Positions 25,301 through 38,022 are shown, counted from the first letter of the stretch. The stretch is 64,000 nucleotides of DNA from Sphagnum compactum (GCA_965153455.1 OZ234497.1:11408001-11472000), one strand, 5' to 3'. The notes: a model not told the origin generated them from the sequence alone. Numbers and translations: made by a program.

Positions 25301-27229
25301 ATTAGTATTTTTTCCCAAACATTAGAAAATTTAGTTAAATTCACACTAAAAAAACACATTTTTCCAATACTTTCCAATATTTTTGTTGAAAAATCAAAAA
25401 ATTTGTCGAAAAAAATCATTGGTTGGAATAAGCTAAGAAATAAAATGAATCTTTTGCAAATAATTATCATAGATGCCATCAAGATAAATATTTAAAACAC
25501 GTGGCTAGCATTATGTTTCATCAACATGTGCCAATTACCATTCCTAGATTTGATGATTTGAAAAATGTGAACATATAGTTTTATTGTAATGACTATAAAT
25601 GTTAAGACAAACAAATACATGAACAACATAACTACGCACAAATCAAATAAAAGTTCAATTGAGAAGTGCAATCTTATCATAACAAGGGATTCCTTCGTTT
25701 TGAATGTCTTAACAAGGTAATATTTGTATCATAAAGAGATGAAATAAATAATGTTTAATTTTTCATTTAATTATCATGCGTACTAGGAATATGGTTATTT
25801 GGTATTAATTATTACATCTAGGTGCAAGCCTGGTAAAATAGGCAAATTTGATCCTTGTCAAGTTAAATCTAAAATAAGTATGGAACTTGTCAAAATTTTA
25901 AAATATGTTTCATACCTATTTAATGTATATTTGATTAATGTGAGGATTTTTTTGTTATATTCATGATAATATTGGAGAATTGTGAACACTCCCCCAATTC
26001 ATTCAAAGGATATGGTGGTGGTTTTTTATTTTGCAATAGTGAAATTCAAACTTCAAGGCATGTCCCTTAGTTCTTTGTATGAATTCAAATTTCAAAGTAT
26101 GTTCCTTAGTTCTTTATAGTTGAAATAATTGGTTGAAAACCTTGATGACTAGGTGTTTGAAACTTTTATCATAACAACAATTTGTGAGAATCATTTGATT
26201 CACAAACATCAACTTTAAAGTCAAAAAGTGACAAAGACACGTGTCTTTTAAGTGGCGCATATTGAAATTGGAATTGGCTCTTGAATATAATTTATTCTTC
26301 AAAGTTCAAAGCACAATATTCCTTGTCAAAAATATCAATGTTTAATGTAGTTTGTGGACATGTTTTTGTAAGGGGTTAATGAAAATGGAACCAACTTTAG
26401 ATTTGAAATGTACTTTGGACTTACTACATTCACATAATTTGAACTTGGGAGGAGGGACCACCTTCCTCCCTATAATGTATTTGTACTCAGTGACAAGGAT
26501 TATATCAAAATGAAAAAAATCTCACATGAGAATCTTAAAATACACAAATGTTTAGGAATCACTTCCTTTGCATTTATTCAATTTGTGATAGTGTGCTAGA
26601 GTTTTGAAATCCTCTTGTGATTTGCACTTTCTCTCATGCCCTAACTTTGGTTGTGAACCCAAGACTATTTTGATATTTGAACTTGGAACACTAAATCTCA
26701 CATCTAAGATGGCTAGCTTATTGTTTTTCATGCCCCACCCATAAGCATCAACTTGAGACTTTAAAAGGTGGGAGTTTATTTATGTTTTAGCCAACGAATT
26801 TAAGATATGGAGGAAAATTGCAAAGGCTCGGAAGTTAATCATAAAGAAATTCACCTTCTTTCCTCCAACACACAAAGATTCCATTAAGAAAATTGGCATT
26901 TGGTAGTCCACAAATTTTAGAGGGGGTTGGTTGGAATTTCAATCCTGAACACAAGAATTTCACAAGAAGGGCTTAAAAGTATATATAAGATATGTGAGAC
27001 CAAAACAATAAGGATTTCATAGGGTGGGAGAAGGCAAAAACTAAGTTTGGCTTTGATGAATGTGAAAAGTGTATTTGGAAATGACTAGAGGACAACATAT
27101 GTGCTTTGGAGCTTTGATAGCCAAAGAGGAAGACATAACCAAATGAATGGTTAAAGGTGCTTAAAGATTATTTCAACAAGTAACCAGTGGTGATGTTTTG
27201 CACCACAAGTAAATCCCAAACTAGTTGTG
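22390..27229. other. Gene-free DNA, mostly AT-rich
   Basis: No gene was recognised. Around 22850-23350 base composition is more balanced, and GCCACTTT at 23031-23038 is complementary to AAAGTGGC at 23141-23148, a weak inverted repeat. The remainder is low complexity with frequent poly-A/T. Confidence 0.5.
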
Positions 27230-28188
27230 AAGATCACCTACAATCTCTAGCCATTCCAAGTGGGATTCTAATCTAATTCTAGTATTTAAAGTAGGAGGGA
27301 AATCATGAATTCTACAATATAACCTAACTTGCAAGATGTTTTAAAGTTGAGTACAAAGAATATGTGTGATACAAGTCAAGAAGGGCCATGGAGACCTCTT
27401 ATCTTGTTGTTATATAAGATCACTAAAAATTTGAACTTTGATCCAAATTGTTGGGCTTGGGACTTGGGAGGGACTCACAGAGTACATTGCTAAAAAAAGA
27501 GAAAAATGATCAATGATCGACATACATTGATCAAGACCATACCGAAGAAATTGGAAACAACCCTTCCACAAGAATTCAAATTAATTAAATGACAAGACAT
27601 ATTGTTGAAGTCAAGGGTGAGGAAGGATTCATGTTTCATCTAGTTGATGCGGCATAAAACATTGACAATCAATGTGTGGAGAGCAAAAGTGGGTTTTGAA
27701 ATTGATGCAAATTGCATCTCATGCAAGTTGAATACACCCTAAACAATCTTACACAAATTTTGGGAGTGTGAAAGGGCATGCAAAACATGGACTTGGGTGC
27801 TAACCTTTTTACATAAGTTGCAGTACCCCTCCCATGTTGGGAGATAATGGAAAGGATTGCAAATGGAACACTGCCTATTTAACAAGATTGCCTAAAAGCA
27901 TTTGTAGATGCAATGTTGGATTGAACTTTATTGTGTGAGGTCGCTATTTGGTTCATATTGATTCAAATGAACAATTTAGCCTTCAAAACTATAGGTGGAC
28001 AAATAGTAAACTTTTGTTATGCATATGGGATGGTTTATTGGATTATGGCAAAATAGAATGGGATAATACTTTGAAAGAGATTAAAAGCATGCCTTCTAAT
28101 GAGTAGAAATTATTTGGGAACTTTTACATGACTTGGTGCCCTCATCAGGCTCTTTGTGCAAGGGCTTGGAGGAATATTACATGGGCAT
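27230..28188 (+). pseudogene. Decayed LINE (non-LTR retrotransposon) reverse transcriptase, 3' part
   Basis: Conceptual reading across several stops and frameshifts shows pieces in the order expected of plant L1-type ORF2. Near 27260-27295 is an ILVFKVGGKS-like piece (palm region). At 27660-27800 is a zinc-binding reverse-transcriptase tail: NVWRAKVGF, then CISC, then LHKFWEC, then WTWVL. Near 27960-28180 a C-terminal segment contains MNNLAFKTIG and ends WRNITW. The frame is broken repeatedly, so this is a relic. The zinc-binding tail is the firmest part; the boundaries are approximate and the 5' part was not traced. Confidence 0.6.
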
Positions 28189-30012
28189 ATTGTAGCAAAA
28201 AAAAAAGGTCGGTAGAAACCTTTGGTTGAATCATAAACAAGTAATGACAAATGGAACTCAAGTTAAACAACATAACATGATTGTATAAGTATTCTATAAT
28301 CACTATATAAGTAGTTAATCAAAAAGTAAATCTATGACGCTAAAAGTTTAGGTGAATGAAAACTTTTTGAATTCACTTTTGTTGAATATCAATAGATCCC
28401 TTCATGGCATTATTTCATCCCAACATCCTTTCAACAACCCAAAAGCTTACACAAGAAGAGAACTTCAGCTTAGACCTTTGTTTGACAAATGTATGATTTC
28501 CAATTTCAATCCAATGCCTAGATCAAGAGGAATTGCAACACTCATTTCAGAGCACCCAAAGGTACTCACTCCCATCCCACCATAATACTTATTTCGTAGA
28601 AATAAACATTTCAAGCATAGTTATTCTTGAGATAATGTCATTTCAAGATCGCCCAAGAAACCCCTTAGTTCTAAATCATCTTCACCAATAGCCCATCCTA
28701 ATAACTAGAACCTTAACTTTCCAATGCAGCTGAAATTCAAAGACTAGAATATACACCATAAACATTCTTTTCATGAATGTATAAAAAATGCAAACAATAT
28801 CCTAAAAACAATAACAAAACCTCTAAAAAGCAAAATTAACTTGATTCAAGTACTTGACTTTTCTCCAGACATTCGAAGATGGTCAACCTTTTGCTCCTTA
28901 TAGTTGAAGCTCCACCCACTTCATGTCACCACAAAATCTCCCAAACCAATCAGTGCCATAGCTCTTTAATCCACTGTGAAATCAACGACAATAAGTTTGC
29001 AAGCTCACCATTAAAGCCATAGACCAGGTGCCCACATTTCTCTTTCCTCCATGAATGCAAGCTTTTGAAAACATAATACAATCAAACAAAACAAAAGCAA
29101 GTTGAAGCAAAATATGATAATGATCATTGTGACCCATCGAGTGTCGGATTAGGGTTGTAAACCTTTTCTATTTTTCTCTTTAGGTTTTACTTTTAGGTCA
29201 CAATACCACATGCCTATGAAATGTGATTTCTTTGATAGTGTGTTGGGTCTTTTGGTTGGGTTTTCCGTAATCTTGTGTTTGTTTGACGCCCTTTTTTGCA
29301 GTGGATTTCGTCCATTTGTTTCCAAAAAGCAGAAAAAAGGTGGGAGCATATTAATAGCAAACCAACTAGATCAATGAATCTAGACAATCCAGAACAATTA
29401 TTAAAACCTAGAGTTCTTTTCCCTAGCCACATCATTATGTGCACAAATGAAGGCCCAAAGCCATTTTCCTGCGCCAAACCGACAAAAAATTAATTTAGTA
29501 TTCTTCATGCAAAACCTGTTGTGGAGTGGGCCAGTTGGGATGCTCTTATAACAATAGGGAATGAGTTAAGAGACACGAATTTTATGTGGACACTGGCATT
29601 GCTGACTTACCGATAGATCCACACTACAATAATCACCTCATTGTGGTAATGGCTCTGCCCTTTAATTCCATTAAATTTGATATTCAGAAAAAAAGTGGCT
29701 TTCAAAAGTAAAGGCTCATTATCCAGCTCTCACTGACAGACACACACATTGGTTCCAAGTTCTTCAAGGCAAGATTTTTTACCACCAAAATCCTACACTA
29801 ATCGTCCCTCTGGCCACACCCGACAAAACAATAAAACCCCAAAGCTTGCCCAGGGTTTGTTTCATCATAAAAGGCCCAGGCCCTCCTCCTGTTCATGGAC
29901 TCTACCCAGCGTTTTTGTTCCGTGAGCATTTTCGCCAGTTTGGAGAATTTTTTGACTTCAAGAACATGAAAAATGTGTGTGTGTGTTTTTTTTAGGGGGA
30001 ATTTTCTGCTTG
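28189..30012. other. Gene-free DNA
   Basis: Short open frames exist (for example 28352-28585) but show no domain, partner exon or codon pattern that would support a gene. No bounded repeat seen. Confidence 0.5.
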
Positions 30013-30085
30013 ACAAATCTTTAATCATCCTTTTGTATTTTTGGCTACATAATGAAAACCGAGGATACGAATTTGGCGATTTTTA
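30013..30085 (+). repeat. Direct repeat, copy 1 (about 72 bp)
   Basis: ACAAATCTTTAATCATCC through TTTTTGGCTACATAATG and on to GAATTTGG; recurs 328 bases downstream at 30341-30412 with about ten differences. Confidence 0.85.
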
Positions 30086-30340
30086 CCCTCTTTTTGTCAC
30101 TTGTGAGGACTAAAAACCTCCAAAATCACATCTTTTAAAAAATTTAATTGAATTCCTCCTTTCGGCAAAATTTCACCAATAACAAAAAAAACACTGGTTA
30201 AAGCAGTGACAATTTTTTGTGATTTTTTTTTTCTTTTTCGAGCCAAAGTAGCAATCATGCATAGGAATATGTGGAAGAAGTGGCAATCATCCCCAGGAAG
30301 ATATAGCCAAATCTGGGTAGGTATAAACCAGAAATAGAGT

Positions 30341-30412
30341 ACAAATCTTTAATTATCCTTTTATATTTTTGGCTACATAATGAAAACCAAGGATTTGAAT
30401 TTGATGACTATT
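30341..30412 (+). repeat. Direct repeat, copy 2 (about 72 bp)
   Basis: Second copy of the unit at 30013-30085. The 255 bases between hold AT-rich sequence with no gene. Confidence 0.85.
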
Positions 30413-31689
30413 TTTATTAATAAAAAAATCTCACTTCGAGTGACTGAAGACCTGAAGAATTCACTACTTCTATACAACGGTATATATACTAGTGTTTGGT
30501 TGGACCCCATTGGGGTCTTTCAAATGGTACGACGACATTAGTTTGCACAAGGTTTGGAGTTTAATTCTCCAGTTATCTGGGAGCATTATTTGTGAATTTT
30601 TTTGAATAAAAGTTTTCCATTTGGGGAATTCTTTGACATGGAAGCTTAGTTGCAAGTACAGTATTCTAAATTGGAACTAGTTAAGATCTCCTTTTTGTTG
30701 CCAGATGTATTCCCTCTCCTCCTCTCTGCCCCCCTCCCTCTCCTCCAGAAATGAAGCTTTGGCTCTTCTTCTGGCTTCTTTCTCTTTTTCTGTTTTAAAA
30801 CTCAGGTATGGAGGAGGGTGGGGAGGAAGGATTCTGATGTTTTCTTTTCTTTTCTTTTCTTTTTTTTTGGTGGAAAGGAAAAGTAAAATGAGAGAGGATT
30901 GTTAAATGGGTTGTTCCAAAACTTTTGTTCAACAAAAAGATGCAAGTGCGGAAGAAGCTTTGGGCTTGTTCAACTACTCTTTAACAAAAAGATGGCAGCA
31001 CAGAGAAAGTTTTTCCTTTTTTCTAAAGGATTAGGGAAAGCAGTCTGTAATATGTTTACCAGCCTGGGGCCCTGGACTCTGCATGCCGAAAGACTGAAAA
31101 AATCCCACTCCTTGATCAAGCATGGTGCCTGCCCACAAGAAGTCTGTAGATTCTTGTCTTCTTTTCTTTGGAAGTTATATTTTGCTATAGAAACATATAC
31201 TGGGATCATCTATGTATTAAGGAAGGTAGTTAGTTTGTTTTGTTTGTCATGTTTCTCAAACCATCATGAGTCTTGCTGGGCTTGTTGTCTTCGGAAAGCC
31301 TTCCTGGTCTATGCACTGACAATGGCAGGCTTGTATGACCTGAAGTAATACCAGCCGTGTACCAGTAATAGCCTGGCAAAGGAAGGACTCCAGAGAATAT
31401 CAGCTTTTTACCAATTCCAATCTCAGGTATATATGGCCACCCAAATATCAGTCTGCAACCCAATACTAGGACCAGACTGGTATGTTCAAAAGTTGATACC
31501 CAACTAACTCTAGTTTTCACTTGGGTTGTGCTAATACATGTGCATGGCATTGGTATATACATTATTATCAATACAGATCTTTGAAACCTCACCCATTTAG
31601 GAGGTTTTTATGGAGCGATACTCTTTCCACATACATATATTGGTTCCATAGTTAATTTTTAATTGATGTTGTTGATGTGATGGTTATTG
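30413..31689. other. Gene-free DNA with pyrimidine-rich tracts
   Basis: A CT-rich block (about 30707-30748) and a TTTTC pentanucleotide run (about 30838-30860) stand out. The 149-codon open frame at 30899-31348 has no recognisable domain and is not called a gene. Confidence 0.5.
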
Positions 31690-32330
31690 ATCTGACGTAG
31701 GAGATAGTGGTTTCTAGTGTCATTAGTCGATCATTGTAGCTCTAGAGGTTAGTGTCATTGTTAAGATTCGCAAGTATAGAAGGCTTCATGAAGAACACTA
31801 TTGTATTTCGATGGCTATGGGGCATGGCGCATTCGAGCATGATATGGATCATTTCATCAGGGAGTGTGCTCCTTTTTTTTTCACGATAACTAATCGAAAG
31901 AGGCATGATATGGATTGTTTCATTAAGGAGTGTGCTTGTTTTTTTTCACGATAAACGATCGAAAGGTCATTTACCCTTGTCTTTTTGCATTCAATTTTTC
32001 AAACAACGTGTTAATATTGCTTTTCAACGTGCTTTAGCTTTTGCTATAAAGAGGAAGATTGTGTTGACAAGTGATGCTTGTTCTAGACCTCCCATTACTA
32101 TTAGATCTCACGATTTGCATTCAGACGACATTGGAGAGGTTGTGAGTGAGATAGCTTCCCACCACGAGAGGAACTAGCTCTCTCCCCTTTTTTTTTGGTT
32201 CCTGCGAGCTGTTCGTCTTTTGGCCTTTCTTCGGCCTTCCCTTTTTGTCTCCCCTGTAATGGGTCCAGCCATCAATCTTTTATTGGATCCTGTTACTTAT
32301 AATAATGTTTTAAAAGAAATGAGCTTCACA
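31690..32330 (+). pseudogene. Decayed retroelement coding 3' end, family unidentified
   Basis: Reading through stops and frameshifts gives protein-like sequence on the plus strand: KIRKYRRLHEEHY, then a duplicated HDMDxFIxECAxFF motif, then FCIQFFKQRVNIAFQRALAF and RPPITIRSHDLHSDDIGEVV, ending at about 32176. A 3' tail rich in T and CT follows and ends near TAATAATGTTTTAAA. Balanced residue composition across a frame change suggests a once-coding element rather than chance. A 3' tail with no LTR-like end would suit a LINE, but the domain is not one I can name. The duplicated motif reflects a 66-bp tandem duplication (31837-31902 and 31903-31968). Confidence 0.45.
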
Positions 32331-32566
32331 TGCCACAAGGACTGTTGTTCTTAACTGTCATCTTCTCAATAACTGACAAACACTATTTAGAACATAGCTA
32401 GTCACTGCGGTCAGAAATGGGACAGGCATGCAACCAAGAAAAGGTTTCGGGTCCACACACCATCCATCCTGCATGGTCAGTGGTGGCTGCTGGTTCACTC
32501 TGAGTACCTGGACCCTGCAATCGCGGTCAGATTGCAAAAGTGCTCTATGGTTCCGGGATTCATTGG

Positions 32567-32698
32567 CATGACACTTGAATTTTGAAGATGGGTGTGGTCA
32601 TCAGTGACAGCATGACACTTGAATTTTGAAGATGGTTGTGGTCATCAGTGACAGCATGACACTTGAATTTTGAAGATGGTTGTGGTTATCAGTGACAC
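32567..32698 (+). repeat. 44-bp tandem repeat, three copies
   Basis: Units start at 32567, 32611 and 32655 (CATGACACTTGAATTTTGAA..) and differ at only a few bases; a short decayed fourth start follows at 32699. Head-to-tail with no spacers, so it is a minisatellite, not a CRISPR array. Confidence 0.95.
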
Positions 32699-32904
32699 CA
32701 TCACCTTTGAATTGCCACTAACTTGCTGCAACAGCCCACATATATGTCTTTTACTGGTGAATCCAACCAACAACAACAACCAATTGCAAGGCAATGAGAG
32801 GTTGCCATGAGTCCACCCAGCCATTTAGGCTGTTGGGCTTGATCCATGAGATATTTGTAATAAAAGGCTACCGATCCATTTTTGCTAGTCAACAATGTAA
32901 CTTA

Positions 32905-33246
32905 GAGCAACTATACCAGTGCTCTGTGTGTGACCCTGCACATTTCAATTGGATGAATAAAAGTCAAAACATACTCGTTTGGCTCAGCAAAATGGTGTTA
33001 GGCTTTAGTATGTGTTTCACCAGCCTCAGCACACCATTTTGAAATGTGATCTCACGTCTGCTCCCTGTTTCTTATTTGGCCAATCGTTATGACGGCTCTA
33101 GGTTCTTTGCTATGAGTAATCTTCCACCTCTTTGCAGTCCCAGTTTTAGTTTTATGGGTGCTGTTGTAAGAAAGAAAATAACTAAAACTTGGATGTGAGA
33201 AATGTTTTTGCAGGGTCACAAACTGAGTGCACCACTTGAGATGCTC
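32905..33246. mobile_element. Possible MITE, about 342 bp
   Basis: Begins GAGCAACT after TTA and ends AGATGCTC before TTC; the ends are imperfect inverted repeats (GAGCA.CT against GAGCATCT) with a near-match three-base flank. It shares GGCCAATCGTTAT with the better-preserved MITE at 61251-61573 and is of similar length. Weakly supported. Confidence 0.3.
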
Positions 33247-34344
33247 TTCGTCATCCCTATGTAAAAAGGTGCAAGCAAATTTAATGTATGCCAACGCGTC
33301 AAAATGAAATAACGATAGTTAAACTAAGAGATTATTTAAATGTAACCACCTGGGCCAACCCTTAATGCCCACCAATGAAAAACAATCATTTCCTGTTACA
33401 GGGTCTCTTTTAGAGGGCCCTGTATCTGTCGCATACGAATGGGCCCAAAGTGAGTTTCACACAATTGGGCTTTTACATTTCATTCAAAATATAATGTATG
33501 AGACATTTTACTATTGTGGGTTGAGATGGTCAAGGTGATGATAGATAGGTACATATGGCTGTTATTTGGCACTTCTTTGCCAAATATTTATTCATTTTAG
33601 AAAACAAGGCTAGGCAGTTTCGAATTGAATTTTCCAGAATTTCAAGAGTTGAGAGGAATGAATATGCAAAATACATCTTATGTTGCGCATTTATAATAGT
33701 AACCCAATGGTTTTCAATTTTCAAACAATTTCAACAAATATCAATCAAATTTTCTTTTCTTTTCAGTTAGACCTTTTGCGAATTATTTTGTGCCAAACAT
33801 CAGTCATAGGTACAGCATATAATATAAATATATGCACTTTTCAGATGATAAATAACCTGCTGAGGAGCTGGCTACTGTTATAGGGGATGTTTTTTTCCAC
33901 TGGCAAAAGGATATTCTTCCATTACATCTGTCCAGGGAATCCAGTACTTAAGAGCAATTGATGTGACCAACACTTTCTCTGTTTTCATTTTCCCATCCTT
34001 CACAATATTGAAGGTGGCTGAATTGCTTATGAGGTCTGTTGGCTCTGAGCATAGGGGAGAGAGACACTAGCCATTGACATAGAATTTGCATAAAATTTTG
34101 GTTGGAACTTGACTCAATGTGTGATCCACATATGTAAAGTACTTACTGTGTGTGCATCTGATGGATGGGCATGCTCCATGGAATTGTATACAACTAGATG
34201 AGAGGTTATAGATCAAATAAGGGAAGTTTTTGGTTTGAAGTTTGAACCTGCCCTTCCACGTAATAAGAAAAGCATCTTTGAAACAATTGTCCAGCATGAG
34301 GAAAGGTTCAAATAAAAAAAATTCTATCACGAAAAAGTTGAGAG
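33247..34344. other. Gene-free DNA
   Basis: No convincing gene. CCAATGAAAAACAATCATTT near 33372-33391 resembles the interior of the MITE at 61.3 kb and may be another fragment of that family. Confidence 0.45.
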
Positions 34345-34584
34345 AATGGATTTAGTGTGAAAAGGAGAAAATCTCAATTTCATTTTCATCACTTGTTCAA
34401 CTTTGTCAAATTTCTGAAAATTTGCTTCTTTTTCATCCATTGTTCAACTTTTTCCAAACTTTTTAATGGATTTAGTGTGAAAAGGAGAAAATCTCAATTT
34501 CATTTTCATCACTTGTTCAACTTTGTCAAATTTCTGAAAATTTGCTTCTTTTTCATCCATTGTTCAACTTTTTCCAAACTTTTT
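34345..34584 (+). repeat. 120-bp perfect tandem duplication
   Basis: 34345-34464 and 34465-34584 are identical at every base I compared, junction to junction. The unit is AATGGATTTAGTGTG through CCAAACTTTTT. A perfect copy in decayed surroundings means a very recent duplication, or an assembly artefact. Confidence 0.97.
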
Positions 34585-36869
34585 GGGCTTCTCCATTCCA
34601 CAACTTGTGGTTTGGCCTAATGTATTTGTGACCAACCTACGAAATCGATGTGAATACACTTTTTGCCACATTCCCATGGGGAAAGCATTGCTATCCACAA
34701 TGTTATTTGAAATGTTTTTGCTTTCATTGCTAGAAAGGTTGGGTTTCAGTTTTGAGTAGACACATGTTTTCCTGTCGTTCTTCTTCCAATCTTCACATTG
34801 GCAAGTCAATATCATTACTCACTTAAATGCAGTCTGCACTTTAAGGTTTAGTGGCTCCTCTTTAAGGTTTCCCACCCATCTCCTCATTGGATGTTCTCCA
34901 TGCAACTAGTGATGGTAATAAAGTCCTAGGTTGATATTTTGACCCCCTTGGGTGTTTCCCTCTTGCTATCTTTTGGTATCACTATTGGTGTGTCTGTGCT
35001 TTTGGTCTTTTGGTTTGTGCTTTTTGGTCTTCTTAAAATTTGCATTTATTTTCTCTTGCAAAACAAAATGGTGTAGCTACCCATTTCTATTGGCCATAGT
35101 AAATTGGAATAGTGATGTTTCAGCAGCACCTATCCCGCCGGGTTAAGGGATTTTCATCACATACATATTCCCTTCTTGACACAGAGACATTAGGACATTC
35201 TTCTGTGCAACATGGTGATTCCTATATATGTTCCTATTAGGTATAGGCTAAGAACTTTTGGAACTTGGAAGGTCAGGTGGTGGGGGATGGGTAGGACCTG
35301 GTACCCTATTTGTTCTCCGTGAGATAGAATATACTTTCCCAACAGACTAAAGTAGCGGCTCTCCCTATTTCTCATGAATGGAGCAGGTGCAATGTGGTGC
35401 CCATATTTGGTTCATGCAAATTGTGAACAAATTTTTATGGTGTTGTATTAGTTTTTGGCAAGTGAAAAAATGAACAGGTTTGGAGTCATATAATCCAGTC
35501 TTTTCTAGTTCTGGGTTCTTGCAGTTTCCATAAGATTGGGGAAGAAGATCACATGGTACACCCACCCCCCCTTTGTGTTCTTGTCAGATTTGACATAATT
35601 TAATTCAAAAATGAATTGTTGAAATTTTTGAGAAGTTCCAATGACAAAGTTGTTGAAATTGTGAAGATTTCCAAATCAAATTGTCTATTAATTTTGTGAA
35701 AACTCGTTATATTATTCTACACTTGTTCTTTTAAGGTTGAATTATAATAGGATACAACTAATCCTTTCTTCTCTTCATAGCTGTACCTTAAAAAGCCTAT
35801 CACAATTTAATTTTTATGCTATACTATGCAAGGGGCTGTGTAGGGTTTTCTAATCGGTTTTAAGGGGGTCGGAACCGATCGGAAGGATAGTTTGCATTCT
35901 CGCCCATGACTGACATCCCTAGTAGAATTGGCAAAATAAAAGTGAAACCAGCAAATGACCACCTAACTAACTCACATAGGAAAAACCTTATAGAAAGAAA
36001 TACACCAAAATGGTTGCTGGAATTCCATTGAACACAAAGTGACCAAAATTTATGAAGGGTCATGTGTTAATTGGGTTTACTGTATTAGCACTGTACCAAC
36101 AATAATCACACCCTTGGTGACCATTTTTTTTCTTTGTGACATTAACGAATTGTGATTTAAACATGTATAGTCACATTTTTTATAAACCTTACAAGATTGT
36201 GACTATATGCAAAATAAATCTTACAAAACAACTCTTTTATGCTACAGTAAAGGTGCCAATTGTTTAATTTTTTAACATGGGTTATTATAAGCTTTATTAT
36301 GCATTATTAGACTTGAAAAAGGTTATGATTTTTGTCTGTTTTAATATGAGAAATTTATATTGAGTTTGAGCTCTTTAATTAGTAGTTTGTGTATCTTGTC
36401 ACCTAGATTTTTTTAATTAAAATTTTATATTGTCTTGATGAGTTTGCATATCTTTTGCTTGTTTGCATTATAAAGTTGTTTCTTTTTTTCCAACTGGATT
36501 TATTGTTGTTAGTTTGCACAACTTGAACACAAAATAACACTAACATTGCAAAAGGAATTACAATTTGCAAAACCCTTATAATTTTTTAAACTTATCCTAT
36601 TATAGTCACATTTACAAAGAAAGCTTTACAAATATTTTGTTATGCTAATGAGTGTGATAGTGACTCTAAAAAAAATGTTTTTAAAAATGATGTTCTACTA
36701 ACAAGAATGTGATTATAACGAGGTTTATTGTAATTAGAAAAAAAAATCAGTTTTGGGCTACGTGTAAGTAAGTAGAATCAGATCCAATTTGGAACCAGAC
36801 TCACCTAAGAATTTTTTTAAAAAAGAACCCGAAACTGGGGGCCTAGGATGAGGAGATAGCCAAGTCGAG
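34585..36869. other. Gene-free DNA
   Basis: Only short open frames; nothing recognisable. A CGGAACCGATCGGAAGG segment near 35870 is locally palindromic (CCGATCGG) but isolated. Confidence 0.5.
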
Positions 36870-37120
36870 CCCCCACATTTTGAGAATTTCCCCCACCCAT
36901 AGGCTTCACCTATTGTAAAGCAAGAAACAAACTTTATCATGAACCAACCTACATAGATCATGAGACGAATGAATGGGAGGGAGGGTTCTTATGCCCCTAC
37001 TCCTCAATAATGGGATGGTTCTACACTCTAAGTAGACATAATTGTCGTCCCACCCTTGAGGAGCAGGCATAATATACCTCCCCATTTCTAAGAGGGAAAG
37101 TCATCGATATAAGGTGGCCT
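36870..37120 (+). repeat. Dispersed repeat family B, copy 2
   Basis: Shares ordered blocks with 21390-21890 (CACATTTTGAGAAT, TATTGTAAAGCAAGAAACAAAC, CCCACCCTTGAGGAGCAGGCATAATAT, AAGGTGGCCT). It lacks the roughly 200-base central insertion of copy 1. No coding potential recognised. Confidence 0.6.
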
Positions 37121-37516
37121 ACACCATAGACGACAAATTTTCTTTTTCTCTGAGTGCTTTACAAATCTTCAAAAATCCTTTGAACCAGAACCAGGGATTC
37201 TTTCAAACATTTTTCTAAAAATAAAAGTTGGAACTCGGAGCCCGGGGGACCAGAGGCTCTCTTTGAAAAGGAAGAACTATAAGAACCAGCCAACACTGGT
37301 GGTGAGTACAAACTGAAAAAAAGGTTTGTTTCCATTTCTCTCGTTGGATTTACTCACAGGAAGGGGTGTCCTGCAAGTCTGGGATGTTTGGCTGGACATC
37401 AATCTTTGAGTAAAATTAGGACCAACTTGGTGAGGATCAGGCAGGCAAGGTATTCATGATGGGGCCTCACATTGCATGATGCATCCAGTCGCTTTTGCTC
37501 CTTTGCTTCTTTTCTG

Positions 37517-37574
37517 GAGAGAGAGAGAGAGAGAGAGAAAAGGGGGCGGCGGGGGGGGGGGGGGGGAGGGGGGG
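37517..37574 (+). repeat. (GA)11 followed by G-rich homopolymer tract
   Basis: (GA)11 at 37517-37538 runs into a G-rich block at 37542-37574 that includes 16 consecutive G (37551-37566) and 7 more (37568-37574). Four or more G-runs make a quadruplex possible. Homopolymer lengths are assembly-sensitive. Confidence 0.95.
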
Positions 37575-38010
37575 CAGAGAATATCATGATTATTTGTAAA
37601 TAATGCAATAACTTTTTTGGTCGTCTAATTGTAGTTTTAAAAACTTCGGGTTCACATCTGGACTTTAGCCATATTGGTGCTCACATATGTCATTGATTGA
37701 AAATGCTGTTTTTTAAGAACAATACTGGAGTAATTACTCACTCAAGTACTCCATTTTTAGTGGTGCAATCAATATATTATTTAACTATTTTGGGCGACTT
37801 GGGAGTTGATAGCTAACCTTACCTTAGATTTTAGCCACTTTTGGAAATATAATAGAAAATTATTGAGTAGGTCGTGAGGGGTTTACCTCACATTCAACGC
37901 AATGTTCCCAAACTGACTCGATCAAAACATCATTCAAATAAATAGGCTTGCTCCAGAAATGACATTACTAGAACAATATATCCCCTACCACACTCTTTCC
38001 CCCACCTCCT

Positions 38011-38022
38011 CCCCCCCCCCCC
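38011..38022 (+). repeat. Poly-C, 12 bases
   Basis: Uninterrupted C12 within a CT-rich stretch beginning near 37995. Confidence 0.95.

Noticed and set aside
28352-28585. 77-codon plus-strand open frame after the LINE relic
   Set aside because: Reasonable residue mix but no recognised family, no splice context and no retroelement motif.
30899-31348. 149-codon plus-strand open frame
   Set aside because: No recognisable domain, no supporting exon structure, cysteine and leucine content as expected from composition, and repeats on both sides.
32567-32698. Regular repeats considered as a CRISPR array
   Set aside because: Units are contiguous with no spacers, and the genome is a plant's.
34357-34620. 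87-codon open frame with repeated peptides
   Set aside because: A by-product of the 120-bp duplication, whose length is a multiple of three; no gene context.
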